Origin: Fusarium oxysporum f. sp. lycopersici 4287
Taxonomy: Eukaryota; Ascomycota; Sordariomycetes; Hypocreales; Nectriaceae
Length of the DNA: 44,369 bases
Assembly: GCF_000149955.1 (NCBI RefSeq)
Contig: NC_030991.1
Location: 36,851-81,219, forward strand
Direction of reading: 5' to 3'
The notes under the pieces are model-generated. The model was not told the DNA's origin and made no database searches. It was given only the letters and a program-made list of their open reading frames with translations. Each line of letters starts with the position of its first letter. The first letter of the stretch is position 1. A program made the position numbers and the translations under genes. Below are positions 21,989-33,082 of the stretch, one piece after another.

Positions 21989-22045
21989 GGCACGGACCAT
22001 CAAATTGTGTATCAGGACCTGATACGCGGGGTAATTAGTACAGTA
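21989..22045 (-). repeat. Dispersed ~57-bp repeat with hairpin (truncates helicase)
   Basis: On the minus strand it reads TACTGTACTAATTACCCC, hairpin GTATCAGGTCCTGATAC, then TGGTCCGTGCCC. It starts exactly where the helicase gene loses family similarity, so the helicase frame ends two codons inside the repeat (stop at 22035-22037). Confidence 0.75.
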
Positions 22046-25000
22046 GGCCTTCTTCCTCGCCTTCTGTGTTGACCGCGACGCCTGCCCCCCTTCCTGCTTT
22101 GCTCCTACTTCTCTTCCGACTTGTATTTGCTGATTCTGCTCCCTGACCACGTCCGCTGTCACCGTCTTCGATGATATCAACGCTATACTGTATGTTCGGC
22201 CTTGTTGTTGCCTCGCGGAATACACGTACTCGCTCTGGCACGAACCGCATCTGCCGGAAAAACGCCATCTCTCGTGACGGTTTCAACGTCGCGGTCAAAC
22301 ACACCACCGGTACCCCAAAATCTTGCAACGTCTCCCCCAATTGCCCTATCTGCGGCCGGAACGTCTTGCTGTATTGCATCGCCGTGTGACACTCATCCAC
22401 CACGACCCGGTCCAACTTCTGCTGCCCGTGCATTCGCTCGATAAACATGCGGAACCCCTTGCTAACGGCCGACTCCGGCGTCACAAAAACCAACGACGCC
22501 GCTCGCTGCACTTCTCGACTCTTCCACACATACGCATCGATGCCCAACTTGATACACCGCCTGACCATATCGTTCTCCAATGACACCAACGGCGTCACTA
22601 CCACTGCCACGCCATCTGGTGTGCAATATGCCGGCAACATGAACGTCAAACTCTTGCCGCCGCCTGTCGGTGTGATCTGCACGATCGGCCACTCCCCTCG
22701 TGCCACGGCCCGGATGACCGGCTCCTGCAATCCCCGGAACCTGGCGGACGGTCCCATCATCTGCCCTAACTGCCCCTTCATGTCAATCCGGTGCAATCGG
22801 CCGAACCGCTTCCGCCGCAACTCTTCGCGCTCGTTATCGAATATCCCGGTACGGATCCGCTTTCCCCCTAACTGCTCCTTCCGGTCTGCCGCCCCGAACC
22901 CGAAAAAACGATGCCACTGCATACTGATCTTACGGAACTTCTCCCGGCTGCGTATCGTGCCTAACTCGCCCTGCCCAAATAATCGTGCGTATATCAACCC
23001 GGCGATATGTGACCCATGTCCGGCCTGCAAATCGTAAATGCTATCTATAAAACTGCCGTTGCCGTCCTCATCCAACTCGTCGCCATCGTCATCGGTTTCG
23101 AATACTTTATTAAAATACCGGTTGCTGATGCCGATTGCCATCTGTCTCCATCCGCTGATATTTAACTCTTGACTGGAAAACTGCGTGCTGTATCGTTGTA
23201 ATGCCCGCCGCGCCCGGTCGTTGATCCACTTCTTCTCACGGAACCAATCCATGAACGCGGCCTCCTCCTCCCTCTCCTGCTGTGATTGCGACTCGGCCTT
23301 ATCATCGTTATTGGAAATCCCGGCCGCTCTCACCTTACTGAACCCACCTTTCCCGTCCTTGCCGCCATGCTCGCTGACCACCTCGTCTGCCCATAAAAAT
23401 GCGCTTTGTCGCCGCTTCTTCTTGATTCTGCCCTGCACATTCTGCCAAAACGGCAATACCAACCAAATATACCACACTAATAACTCTCCTACCTCGCGTG
23501 GTAAATATCGGTGGATGACCTTGATGCTGTCGGACTGGCGGAATCCCTTGTGGTACATGGTGACAAAACATACCATACCTTCATGTATGAATATATTCCT
23601 TATGCCGCCGTTGGCCGTGTTCCACATCCGCAACCCTAAAATCTCGGTTGACCTCGCCGGCTGGCCTCCTAACATGTGCATCAATACAAACATCTGCGCA
23701 CGGAGCTGCTCAACCATCTGACTGTATGCCCGCACTGCTCTCTCCTTGTACGGGCACGCCTCGCCTGCTTCTTCGTCGGGTGACGGCTTGCTTATCCACG
23801 CATTGTATCGCGCTGATGATGATATGATCTGCTGCCTGGTCCAACCTTCCCCCGCTGTGATCCACGATTGGTTCTCTTCATCTTTGATGAACGAATGCCC
23901 CAACGCGCTCTCGCCGTGTCGGTCCTCCATCTTTGACCACGGTATACGCGGCAACGCAATGTCATCTTCTTCTTCGTCGCCTCCGCCCTCGATGTCTCCC
24001 ACTGTCGACTGCACCGGTGTCCGTTTCGGCTCGATCTTTCCTATTGCCAACCGTACCAATGTCCGTCGCGCCTCGATTGTTAAACTGTGCAACATATCGG
24101 ATATCTCCCCCATCGTGATCCTGACCTGACCGTGAATGATCTGGTCTCCACGCCAATCGATCCTTTCGGTTCCTGGCGTTGTATACCGGATCTGCTTTCC
24201 ATACGTTCGCGTATTGATGATCCAATTCATCGGCGTCGGGTCGACACCCGCCCCCTCTGGAATCCGCGTCATGAACCGCTGGACCTTGTCGCGGACGATG
24301 CGGAATAATCCCTCGGCCTCCTCTTCGGCCTGTCGCTCACCCATCCACTGCCGCAACTGCGCCTTCTGCCGGTCACGCTCTAACATGGACTGATACAACA
24401 CCAAATAACGGGCCACCTTGATGACCGCTGAATATATTGGCGTGTAATTTATCGCCGGTACCCATCCGCCGCCTTCTCGATCAAATCCCATAATGGCCAA
24501 CGCACCGATGATGATGCTCTCGTAATGGTTGCCGTTCTTGAACGGGTGATCCAAAAACTGCACCACCACGTCTAAACAATCACGCTGCAACCGGTCTGCT
24601 GTATATTGGCTGTCCCTGTCGGTGCCGTTGACGACCTGCGTGACGCCCCTGTCAAACGCCTTCCATAATTCCTCCTGCCGGATCGTCATACGGTATGATG
24701 GCCGCTGGCCTCGGGCTGAACTGTGATCACTACGGCCTACCCCGCTGACGCCGTAACCGCTGCTGTCGTCGCTACTATCATCGCTGCTGTCATTGCTGCT
24801 GTCGTCGCTATGGTTGCTGTTATTGTCACTCCGGCCGCCCTCACGGCCATCATGCCACGACTCCAACCGCTTCCAAATCGACATCAACGTTTTCCACCAC
24901 GCCTTATATCGCTCCCACGAATCCGGCTCCATTAATCCCTGAAACGGCTTGTCTGTCGTGATGGATGCCTCCCTGCGCTCAATCTCAAATAACTCGGCTG

Positions 25001-25825
25001 CACCGGGAAAACACCGACTTGTGGCGGTATATGCCTCGTCTAAAACCCGCTCGAATATCTCCCACATACGCTGCAACACCGGCTCGTCGTCACCGATCGG
25101 CTGCAACAATGCCCTCAACTCATCACGCTCGACCCCTTCCAAATAACGCGGCCAACCGCACCGGTTCAACCAACGCTCGGCTTCCCACTTATCGTTGGCG
25201 GCCTGGATTCTCGCATTGGCCTCGCTCTCGAACTGTTCCCTATCTTCCTGCTGGATCTTGTTCAAAAACTCGGCCCTGCTCTGTAACTCGTCCGCTTCCC
25301 TGCCTCCTCTTCCTGTGGCCTCTTCGCCCTCGTCGTCCCCCCCTCCACGCCACTGTGACGGCCGACCTCGAACCATCGCTTACCATGTCCCCAATGGCAA
25401 ATCTGCTGGCAACACACCCCACGCCTCCATGGCACTGGTGGCTGTTCCTGCTGGGCTCGGTGCCGGCCACCCCTTTTCTGATGGTTGACCCAACCGTGCT
25501 GCTCACGGTGATGCTTCTGCATCTGCTGAATGTCTCGCACCACGTACGGGCAATCATCACAACCTAATCCGTCCTCTTGCGGCGGCTTGATATACGGGTT
25601 CGGGCTGATGGTCGGTGGTGGTAAAATCCATCCTTGCAACTCGGCTTGGTCCTTGGCCACACCCTCGCATGTGGCAACTGCCTGCTTGATCCTCTGCCTC
25701 TCTTTCTGACTAATATTGCCATGCTTGCGCTTTAAATGGTTCGCAACCTCGCTGGTAATAAATCCCATCTTGCATTTCTCGCAAATGGCGAACGGGTACT
25801 CGGGCAAATGAACAAATGGCTCCAT
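22035..25825 (-). pseudogene. Zinc-finger / tyrosine-recombinase-like / RecQ-type helicase protein (3'-truncated)
   Basis: ATG at 25825. The first ~150 residues hold two C2H2-like fingers (ICEKCKMGF...HLKRKH; CDDCPYVV...HHREQH). One base appears lost near 25363 (RWFEV, then RPSQWRGG in the next frame); the following frame has 1,113 codons from 25376. Its centre has recombinase-like residues: Arg575 in ARSTEILGL, Lys in YHKG, Arg744 in SGWRQMAI, His787 in AGHGSH and Tyr796 in LIYAR. The C-terminus is a RecQ-like first RecA domain: PTGGGKS (Lys908), VVTPLVSLENDM, DECH (Asp994) and LTATLKPS. The second RecA domain (motifs IV-VI) is absent because the gene is cut at 22045 by the dispersed repeat. 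A Ser/Asp-rich tract separates N-terminal and central parts. Confidence 0.8.
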
Positions 25826-27333
25826 CCTGGGTGCTGCTGCGTGATAAATAATACGACGTGAATCTTCCCGGGTTGCTTATATGCAAATCTGGCTGTATCT
25901 ATATGCTGTTATTTTCTCCTTTTGATCCCTATACTGATGTATATGCTGGTGGATAAATCTTGGTCTGCAAATGGATTCCTGGTTTGTTTTGGTCTTTGTT
26001 AATGTTCCGTTGTATCCGGGGTTGGTTTGTATATATGTAAATATGAACTTGCTTTTGCGGTTGCTGTGGTTTAAACCTTAATTTCTCCGTGCTATGGCTT
26101 ACCCATGTTTTGCGGCAACTATAACCTGAACTATCATTCGTGTATGGTGGTAAATTGATTTGTATCTTGTTTAAACTTGTATTATATATCTATTTTAAAT
26201 ATACCCTTATGGTCTAATCCTATCTTTTATTTACTTTTATATATACTCTCCCTTGCTATGGAACTACCTGCCTTATATATCTATTTTGCCTTACTATATA
26301 TTATTTAAATAAATATCCTTTAGCTAAATATTTACTATGTAAACCTTTTTCTTCCTTCTGCTCTTTTTCCTTTTTTTTATTACCTTCTATCTATACTATA
26401 TAATAACCTACCTTTATTAACTGCACTCTTATATCTATTGGGTGTTCTTATCCTCCCCCCTTACTTAACGTATTATACTAATTACTATTAATGAAATGTC
26501 TCTCCTGGCCCCTCCTCTATCCATTGCTTTTACTGCTGTATTCTGCGACGGCACTCTCTCTATCTATCTGGCCCTGCACCTGCCCTCCTATCTGCGGTTA
26601 TGGCACTTAATCTTGGCCTTCCCCCCTGTTACTGGGCCCCTGTCTGTGGCATTCTATCTCACGTCGGGATAATGGTTGGAATGCGGGTTATATCTGACTC
26701 GTTGGACTGGCTGGTTGGTTCTTGCCTATATTATACTTTTCCACATTCCTTGCTAAATATACTATATAATACACTCATAATATGATCTAAATCTGACTGG
26801 ATTTAAATATATTGGATCCCTCTGAACTGGAAACTTAACTATGTTGGTTGATCTGCTTTTAATGTATTATGGCTTGGATTGGTAACCTTACTGCAAATCG
26901 GTATTCCCATACTATCCCCTACCCCAAATGGCTGCTTGTCTCTCCTCAATCTAATGTACCGAAATGCACGGTCCATGCAGCCTGGCCAATCACATAACAC
27001 AATCTCAATCTCGACAACCACATCAAAAAAAAATCACCAAACTTCAAACTTATCGCAACACTGTAATTTGGATTTATATTAATTCATACTTTGGAAAAAT
27101 ACATACCTGAATGTTGCCTTTTAATACATACTACTTTGGGCTATTTTACTTACCGGGTTCCTTTACATGTTGCCCCCCTCGTTTTCAATCAATGTTGCCC
27201 CCCATGGTTCAATAGCGCCATTTCAATTTGTATGTATTTTTCAATCATGTAGCCCCCAACATGAATGCTGAATGGTTGATAGGTCCCTGTCTTCATTAGC
27301 GTGGTTTTATTTTATATGTGTTTTCCATTGGAT
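25826..27333. other. AT-rich intergenic block
   Basis: 1.5 kb without a supported gene, strongly AT-rich between about 26150 and 26480 (TATATATCTATTTTAAAT-type text) and very different from the GC-rich helicase gene beside it. Around 27165-27260 the phrase ATGTTGCCCCCC or a variant recurs three times. It is the 5' flank of the helicase gene and the 3' flank of the next gene. Confidence 0.5.
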
Positions 27334-29892
27334 TCAGATCTGTATCCGCCTTGCAGCTAGGATAGGTTGACTCCAAGCCAGGGATGTGGCTCCCTTGAGT
27401 ATTGCCGTGAGACGGCCGGTCTGCCAGGATCTACTGATAAGTGTGGCATCCTCACGGAATAGGAGAGGGGACTCGTCAGTCCGCCTCGGTCCTTGCGACC
27501 CCCTTTCTCTGAGTAGCATGTTGATAAACGGCCGGATATAAACTAGGTATTTGTAGAGTATATGTCCCAGCTGAGCGGGGAGAAAGCGGGCCACTACAAA
27601 CTCGTGATTCGTGGCTCTCTTTGCTTTGTGATGACGTATAATGTAAACGATCGATTGATCATACACATATATGCCTCTCGGATGAAGCTCGCTGTTGCAG
27701 CACAATAGAGTGAGCACTTCGATACAGCGCGGCAGCTGCCCGCCTGCGCTGAACATGCCGCCTAGGATAGCGCGAAGAAATGCCTGTTCTTTTTTGAAAT
27801 ACTGAAAGACAGCATTCCAATCCCAGCCACTGCCACGAAAGAGCCCATTGCGATGGGCTCTGCTTGCTCGATGGACGAGCTCGAGGTAGGCCGTATCTAA
27901 CTTATTTCTGGGATGGAGGACAAATGAGAAGCCCTCTTTGTTGTTGGTCATGTCGTCGGTGATATTGGCTAAATCTATAGCTGGGTCCCAGGCGAACATC
28001 ATTTCGTTACATAACGTGGCTGCCTCCTTAATGAAATGCTCGGGCAATCGCCGGAACTGGCTCATTGAGACCGAAATCTCGTCTCCGAGTGAGACTACCT
28101 GCCCATTCTCACTCCAGCGGAGCAGATGAGGCGGTGTATCTGTCCGAGCTATGACCTGGCCGTAATTCCGCAGACTTAGCAGCTCTTCCATGGGGGATTG
28201 TGACTCCATCACCATATACTGTCTCCGAATCGACTGTAGCCTCTCGAGCTGACCTACCCGCGGTCGTCGTTCAATATCAAGAGTGGAATATGACTGTAGA
28301 GGTAGGGCGTATTCGAGAAAGACTAAGCGGAGGATATAGATAAGCCCAGAGAGATTGGATGTATAGGACCTAGCTGGTAGGAAAGCACTACCACCTGATG
28401 ATGACGAGAAGCCTAGGATGCCACTGAAATACACCAGCACGGTCGTCTGTGGTTGGCCATCGACCACTGGCTGGGTGGCAAGTGCCAGTGTTAGACCAAA
28501 TAGTAGCTCGACAAGTTCTTCAGGAGACCCTGGGGCGGCACCTGCCTCGACCTCTGTATCATACTCGTCATCGTCCGTTATTTCACCTAGGTCTTTTAAC
28601 CACGTAGTGAACCCCCTGTCCTCCTCTTGCTGATGAGCACCTCCCTTACCCTCTTCACTGTGATCCTCTGCATTATCTTCTTCTTCCTCTCGCATATCAT
28701 CTTCTTCACTCTCATCCTCCTCCTCCTCCTCCTCCTCCTCCTCCTCCTCTTCCCCATTTGCACTCTGGCTGCAGTCCCCACGTCCTAACTACAGCTGCTT
28801 GAGCATAACCAGCCGAGTGCTTATGTTCAAGGCTAGGCCCGTAACCTTCAGGCGCTTATCATGAGGCAGCCGATAAATGCGTAAGATCATCGCCAGACAC
28901 CGTTTGAGCAAGAGCCGATACTTGGTTGACGATGTTGATTGTACAAGAGTGAAAGGCTTGCTGTAGATTGATGATGCCTGCGTACTTCGGAGCCAGCAGA
29001 GCATGTGTCGGCTTGTCCTCCTCGCTGTCTCCTCGCAACGGCTCATCATCACGTCTACCAGGCGAACGAGGCAGGCAATCCTATCCTCATCTTCACCTGA
29101 GCTAACGAAGTCTTCATCAAGGCCGCATTGCTGGCCGTTTCCGACGTAATAATCCCGTCCGCCTGGAGATATAAAGGTGCGCGTTAAGGCTGTAAGCACT
29201 TCGCGGCGGCCTCTACTGCTATACGTTCGGCTCCAGCCGGTTCGATCTAGCCAAGGCGTCTGCAATGAAAATGCCGTCATATCGGCCGATTGAGCTGGAG
29301 GCGCCGCCGTTATCACACCGGGGGGGTGTTCTCGGTTGAACTCGCGTGTCAGTACGCCATGCAGGTGGGCCTGCACCGCAGGGCTATCCATCTGCCGGAC
29401 CATACTTCCACCTCGCTTAATGATCCAGTATTTCCGTGTTGACCCAGTGGTCCATGTCTGCAGATAGACATACTCAAACTGCGGGCCAAGATCGCGACGG
29501 CGACGGGGTTGGGCAGACCTAGCTCCAGAATTACAGCAATCATCCGGCGGGTTTGACTGGTGGCGTCGTGTCAACGGGAGATTGATGGTGCGAAATTGGC
29601 AGTTGATGCAGGCGAAGCCTTCATAGACTCGCAGCTTGTCGTGCTCAGGCGATCCGTCGGCTCGGGGCGATGCATCATCAGGTTCTAAGGGTACAGGGGA
29701 TAAAGATTTTAGAAGTTTATTTAGCCCTTTTCTAGCTTCTGCGGAGATGTTGTGCTTATCGCGTAGATGTGTTGTTACGCGTGATGGGCCATTGGATAAT
29801 GCGAATTTGCAGCTCTCTCTGGTGCAAATTAGGAGACGGGCGCTGGTATCAAAGAAGAGCTGTAGATTATCGAGAAGGCTAGTGTTAGCCAT
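27334..29892 (-). pseudogene. DUF3505/OrsD-like protein with recombinase-like C-part (one nonsense codon)
   Basis: ATG at 29892; 853 codons in one frame with a single in-frame TAG at 28789-28791, where relatives suggest Trp (TGG). Two N-terminal C2H2-like fingers (LICTRESCKFAL...THLRDKH; FACINCQF...RRH) are followed by the YWIIKRGGSM and PWLDRTGW blocks, MSRCEETARR, LLCWLRST, a poly-Glu tract encoded by a GAG-rich stretch (28700-28745), and then LVYFSGILGFSS...YTSNLSGLIYI. Near the end, LPRCIEVLTLL and RHHKAKR match the Arg and Lys boxes of the helicase-linked protein. The frame ends at 27334, just after the second Arg box, so the His/Tyr box and helicase are missing. Confidence 0.82.
28699..28746 (-). 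repeat. TCC/GAG trinucleotide run
   Basis: About 15 near-perfect TCC units on the plus strand, coding for a poly-Glu run in the overlapping gene. A simple microsatellite in coding sequence. Confidence 0.8.
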
Positions 29893-30039
29893 TATTTAGT
29901 ACCTTAGGAATGCACTGGATTCTGTTGCCTTCGTACTGTTGTAGTGGATGATGTTTTGAAAAAGGGGTCTAACGGGAAGTGCTTGAGATGTCATGCGTGC
30001 ACAGACCAGTATTTTGGTAATTTAACGAAATACGCAGAC
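29893..30039. other. Flank between DUF3505-like gene and MULE copy 2
   Basis: Contains GCGTGCACAGACCAG (about 29995-30010), the reversed form of the CTGGTCCGTGCACGC motif at 18898-18914 beside MULE copy 1. The MULE starts at 30040. Confidence 0.5.
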
Positions 30040-33000
30040 GGCGGCTAATAGGCGGACGGGTACCCGTCCTTCTAAAACTGGACGGGTCCCGTCCGAGTTA
30101 CCATATCTGGTATAGCTTACTCCGCTATCGGATTGGAACTATTTCGAGTGGTTTTACTTGAAGTCCATCAACCGCTAACCTTTACTCAAAGCAAATCGCT
30201 GACTTTAACTTGTATAGCCTTGATTTATCCAAGCTATAAGCTCATTATAAACTCTACTAAAGTTAGGACTGAACTACAATATAACTCTCCTCCTGTTCTG
30301 TGGCAGCATATAAGGCTTCTTGTTTATCGATGTCCCGCTGAGCTATCTTCCACAGCTCGCCCATACCTCTTCTGCTTGTAAACAGTCGTCCGTTCTCGGT
30401 CTCCTCAGCTACTTGTGCTTCAATTCGATCAGCTTCTGCTTTATCCCAGTCTAAGTAAGCCATCATCTCTTCTTTAGTCCATTCTCTGGGACCCGTCGGG
30501 GTTTTACAGCACCTCCCCATCTGCTTATAATCAAGACACCAGCTGTAGCTTGCTTTTAGATATCCCAAAGGTAAGCCTATTACTTTTCGATACTGGCGAT
30601 TACTAAGCCAGGCTCCTGGGGGTTAAGCCTTATACCAATCCTCTCTAGACTTGACGTATCTCTGATGGATGGCTCGTGGATCGTCATGCCTCAGATGTGT
30701 AGTTGGGTTTGGAGCTAGATCTCTCGAATTTAACTGTGGTGGCACCTGCGGTCTACACGTCGATGGCGTAGGTGATGGGTGTCGAGGTTCTGGAGTCGTT
30801 ATGTGTCGATCCACCCGCTCTGTTTCGATGGTCAACTGGGATGGCAGATCTTGACAAGTTGATTCATTCTCAAATTCGAAAGTTTCCAAAGTTGTGATTG
30901 GTTGCCACTGTATTTCGCCGAGTGTTTTTATCACTGGTGGCCTTGGTTCCTTAGGGGTCGTAAAGGGTATCCACTCAAAGGTTTTCGAACACACCTGCGG
31001 CTGGTCTGAAGATATAACTGGCAATGCTCTTAGTTCCGAGTATCGTAGTGGACACTCCTTTGAGTTCCTTGCGTGACCTAGTATGTGACATTTGCTGCAT
31101 AAAGGAGGGTTTCGTATCGGCCTCGCCTTCTCAATGACTTCAAAGCCGCCAAGTTCTCTTCTCACACTAGATAACGGCAAAGACGAATTCGTAGTCACTG
31201 GATCGACTCGCTGGCGGGGTTCTAAGAGGGGCCTTCGATTATCTTCCCGAGTCAAGTGCCAATGCGGATGAAAATCTTCGAGTTGTAGAGTCTGGCCTTA
31301 AGCTAATAAACCCTCCAGCTTGTGAGCGCAGGGCAGCCCTTGTGATCGCGAGAAAGAACCAGTACAGCCGACAAAGGAGTAGAGCCTTGATGAAATAGAA
31401 GCTTTCGTTGCTGCTCAACCTTTCGCAAAGCTTCATGAGACACCCAACCACGTACTGCACCATAGAGAATACTGGAGAGTTCGATAGGTGTCCTGATCTT
31501 CTGCTTGGCTTGGTTCGACTTCAACTCCGCTAGTTGATTGAGTAGTGCATGCTTGATCGATCGCTAAGCTTCGAATAGGTCCAATGTAGATACTTTGAGG
31601 TGGCTCTTAAGCAGCCAGTGTATGCCTTCCACCCTTGAACTAACGACGTTATCAAAGTGGGGATATTGATTGACCCACGCCTTCACTAGCTTCTCTTTGT
31701 ATTGATTAAGCCAGTTTGTCTTGATATATTTGACTTCTTCGATATAATCCGCGATGTATTTCTTCTCAAACTCGGACACACGTTCATGGAAAGTTTGTTC
31801 ATTTGGTGACTTGATGATCGAATGCCAGTGGCCATAAAACTCATTCCAAGCCTCGATTCCCGGGTTTTCCCCTTGAGTCTGGCGCGTAAATCTCGGCTGG
31901 CAGTAGCGAAGAACTGCCTTGTTAGCATGCCAGAGACATAGCAGCGGCCTTGATGATGGGAAGCAAGTATCGACAGCTTTCATACATGCTAGGCAGCGAT
32001 CAGTCAAGATGACTGAGGGATGCCTAATCCTGTGGTTTTCGCACAACGATCGGAATCGATCTAACGCCCAAAAATATTCTTCTTCACACTCCCCACTCAG
32101 GAAAGCAAACGCGACACAGAACGAACGTTGACAAGAGTCGACACCGATCAAGTCCAAAAGTGGCATGCCGTATTTGTTGGTTTTATAAGTACAGTCTAAG
32201 ATTAAGACATCCGGATATGCCTGTAGGTATGCCACTGACTCGGGATGCGCAAACAGAACAGCTTTGACTCGACCGTCTGGACCGGTTTGAAATTGACTCC
32301 AAAATCCTTCTCTAAACAGCTGATCAGCAAGTGCGTTAATGCTGCTTTGTCCTTGACACACTTCTCGTCTAGCATCTGCAATACGATTGTAGATGTCCTG
32401 TTGTGTTGCTATCGTGTCGGTGTTCTGCCGCATGTACGTTCTAATTTCTTTAGGGGCTATCCCAGCGTTGGCAAGGCCAGTCAGTTGAGACAGGTGCTCC
32501 TTAGACAGTGTTCGAAGTACTGGGTGGGCGGTGGTGTCTTGGCTTGGTTCATGGTTATGTAGTGAGAATCGGCTGTTAGAACGGTGCCGCAGAGTCCAGG
32601 TACTTCTATCATTATTTTCCTTCGCCAGTACAGAGAACTCGCAGCCTGTTGTTCGAGTTGTCGTCTTACGTTGGCGTTCTCTGGAAACGATTGGATGGTT
32701 ACGGCGACGATCACACATGTACGTGATCGTCCTCCTGCCAGTTTTCTCCTTGGTTGACCTTCCAGTTATGAACGCATATCCCCTGGTCGCTGCCCAGGCG
32801 TTGATTGCCTCGAATAGCGCCTCCCGTGACTCATACTCGCCTTCAGGAGGGAGATAGTCACCAGGAAACGGTGTCGGACTTTGAGAATGGTTGACGTTCA
32901 TAGCGAAGCAGTCGCCGTTAGCCCGTAATCTCGACACGATTAGCAGCGAGTGCAGTAGAACGCGATATTCGAGATGCCGCGAGAGGGAGACCGATAGCGG

Positions 33001-33082
33001 AGTGAGCTATACCAGATATGGTAATTGGGACGGGACCCGTCCCATTTTAGAAGGACGGGTACCCGTCCGCCTATTAGCCGCC
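30040..33082 (-). mobile_element. MULE transposon, copy 2 (3,043 bp, inverted)
   Basis: Same length and ends as copy 1, opposite orientation. TIRs at 30040-30131 and 32991-33082. It is followed by TTGGGTCCT (33083-33091), the reverse complement of the AGGACCCAA that follows copy 1. The left flank ends ATACGCAGAC and does not match. The encoded proteins of the two copies differ at only three residues, all within about 120 bp. Confidence 0.93.
30263..32901 (-). pseudogene. MULE transposase, copy 2 (same lesions as copy 1)
   Basis: Same FAR1-like / MULE / SWIM / CCHC layout as copy 1, with the same in-frame TAG (31564-31566), the same frame break and the same final TAA (30623-30625). Differences from copy 1 are SGECEEEY versus SGEYEEDY and CMKAV versus CMNAV, clustered in the region 31976-32095. 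Because the lesions are shared, at least one copy arose after the transposase was already dead; an intact source elsewhere, or segmental duplication or gene conversion, is needed. Confidence 0.9.

Noticed and set aside
17341..22045. A single 4.7-kb transposon bounded by inverted copies of the 57-bp repeat
   Set aside because: The right copy was brought here by the MULE-mediated inversion, and the outer flanks show no target duplication.
22323..25567. Many plus-strand open frames of 60-200 codons
   Set aside because: Shadows of the GC-rich helicase gene; their composition has no protein-like motifs.
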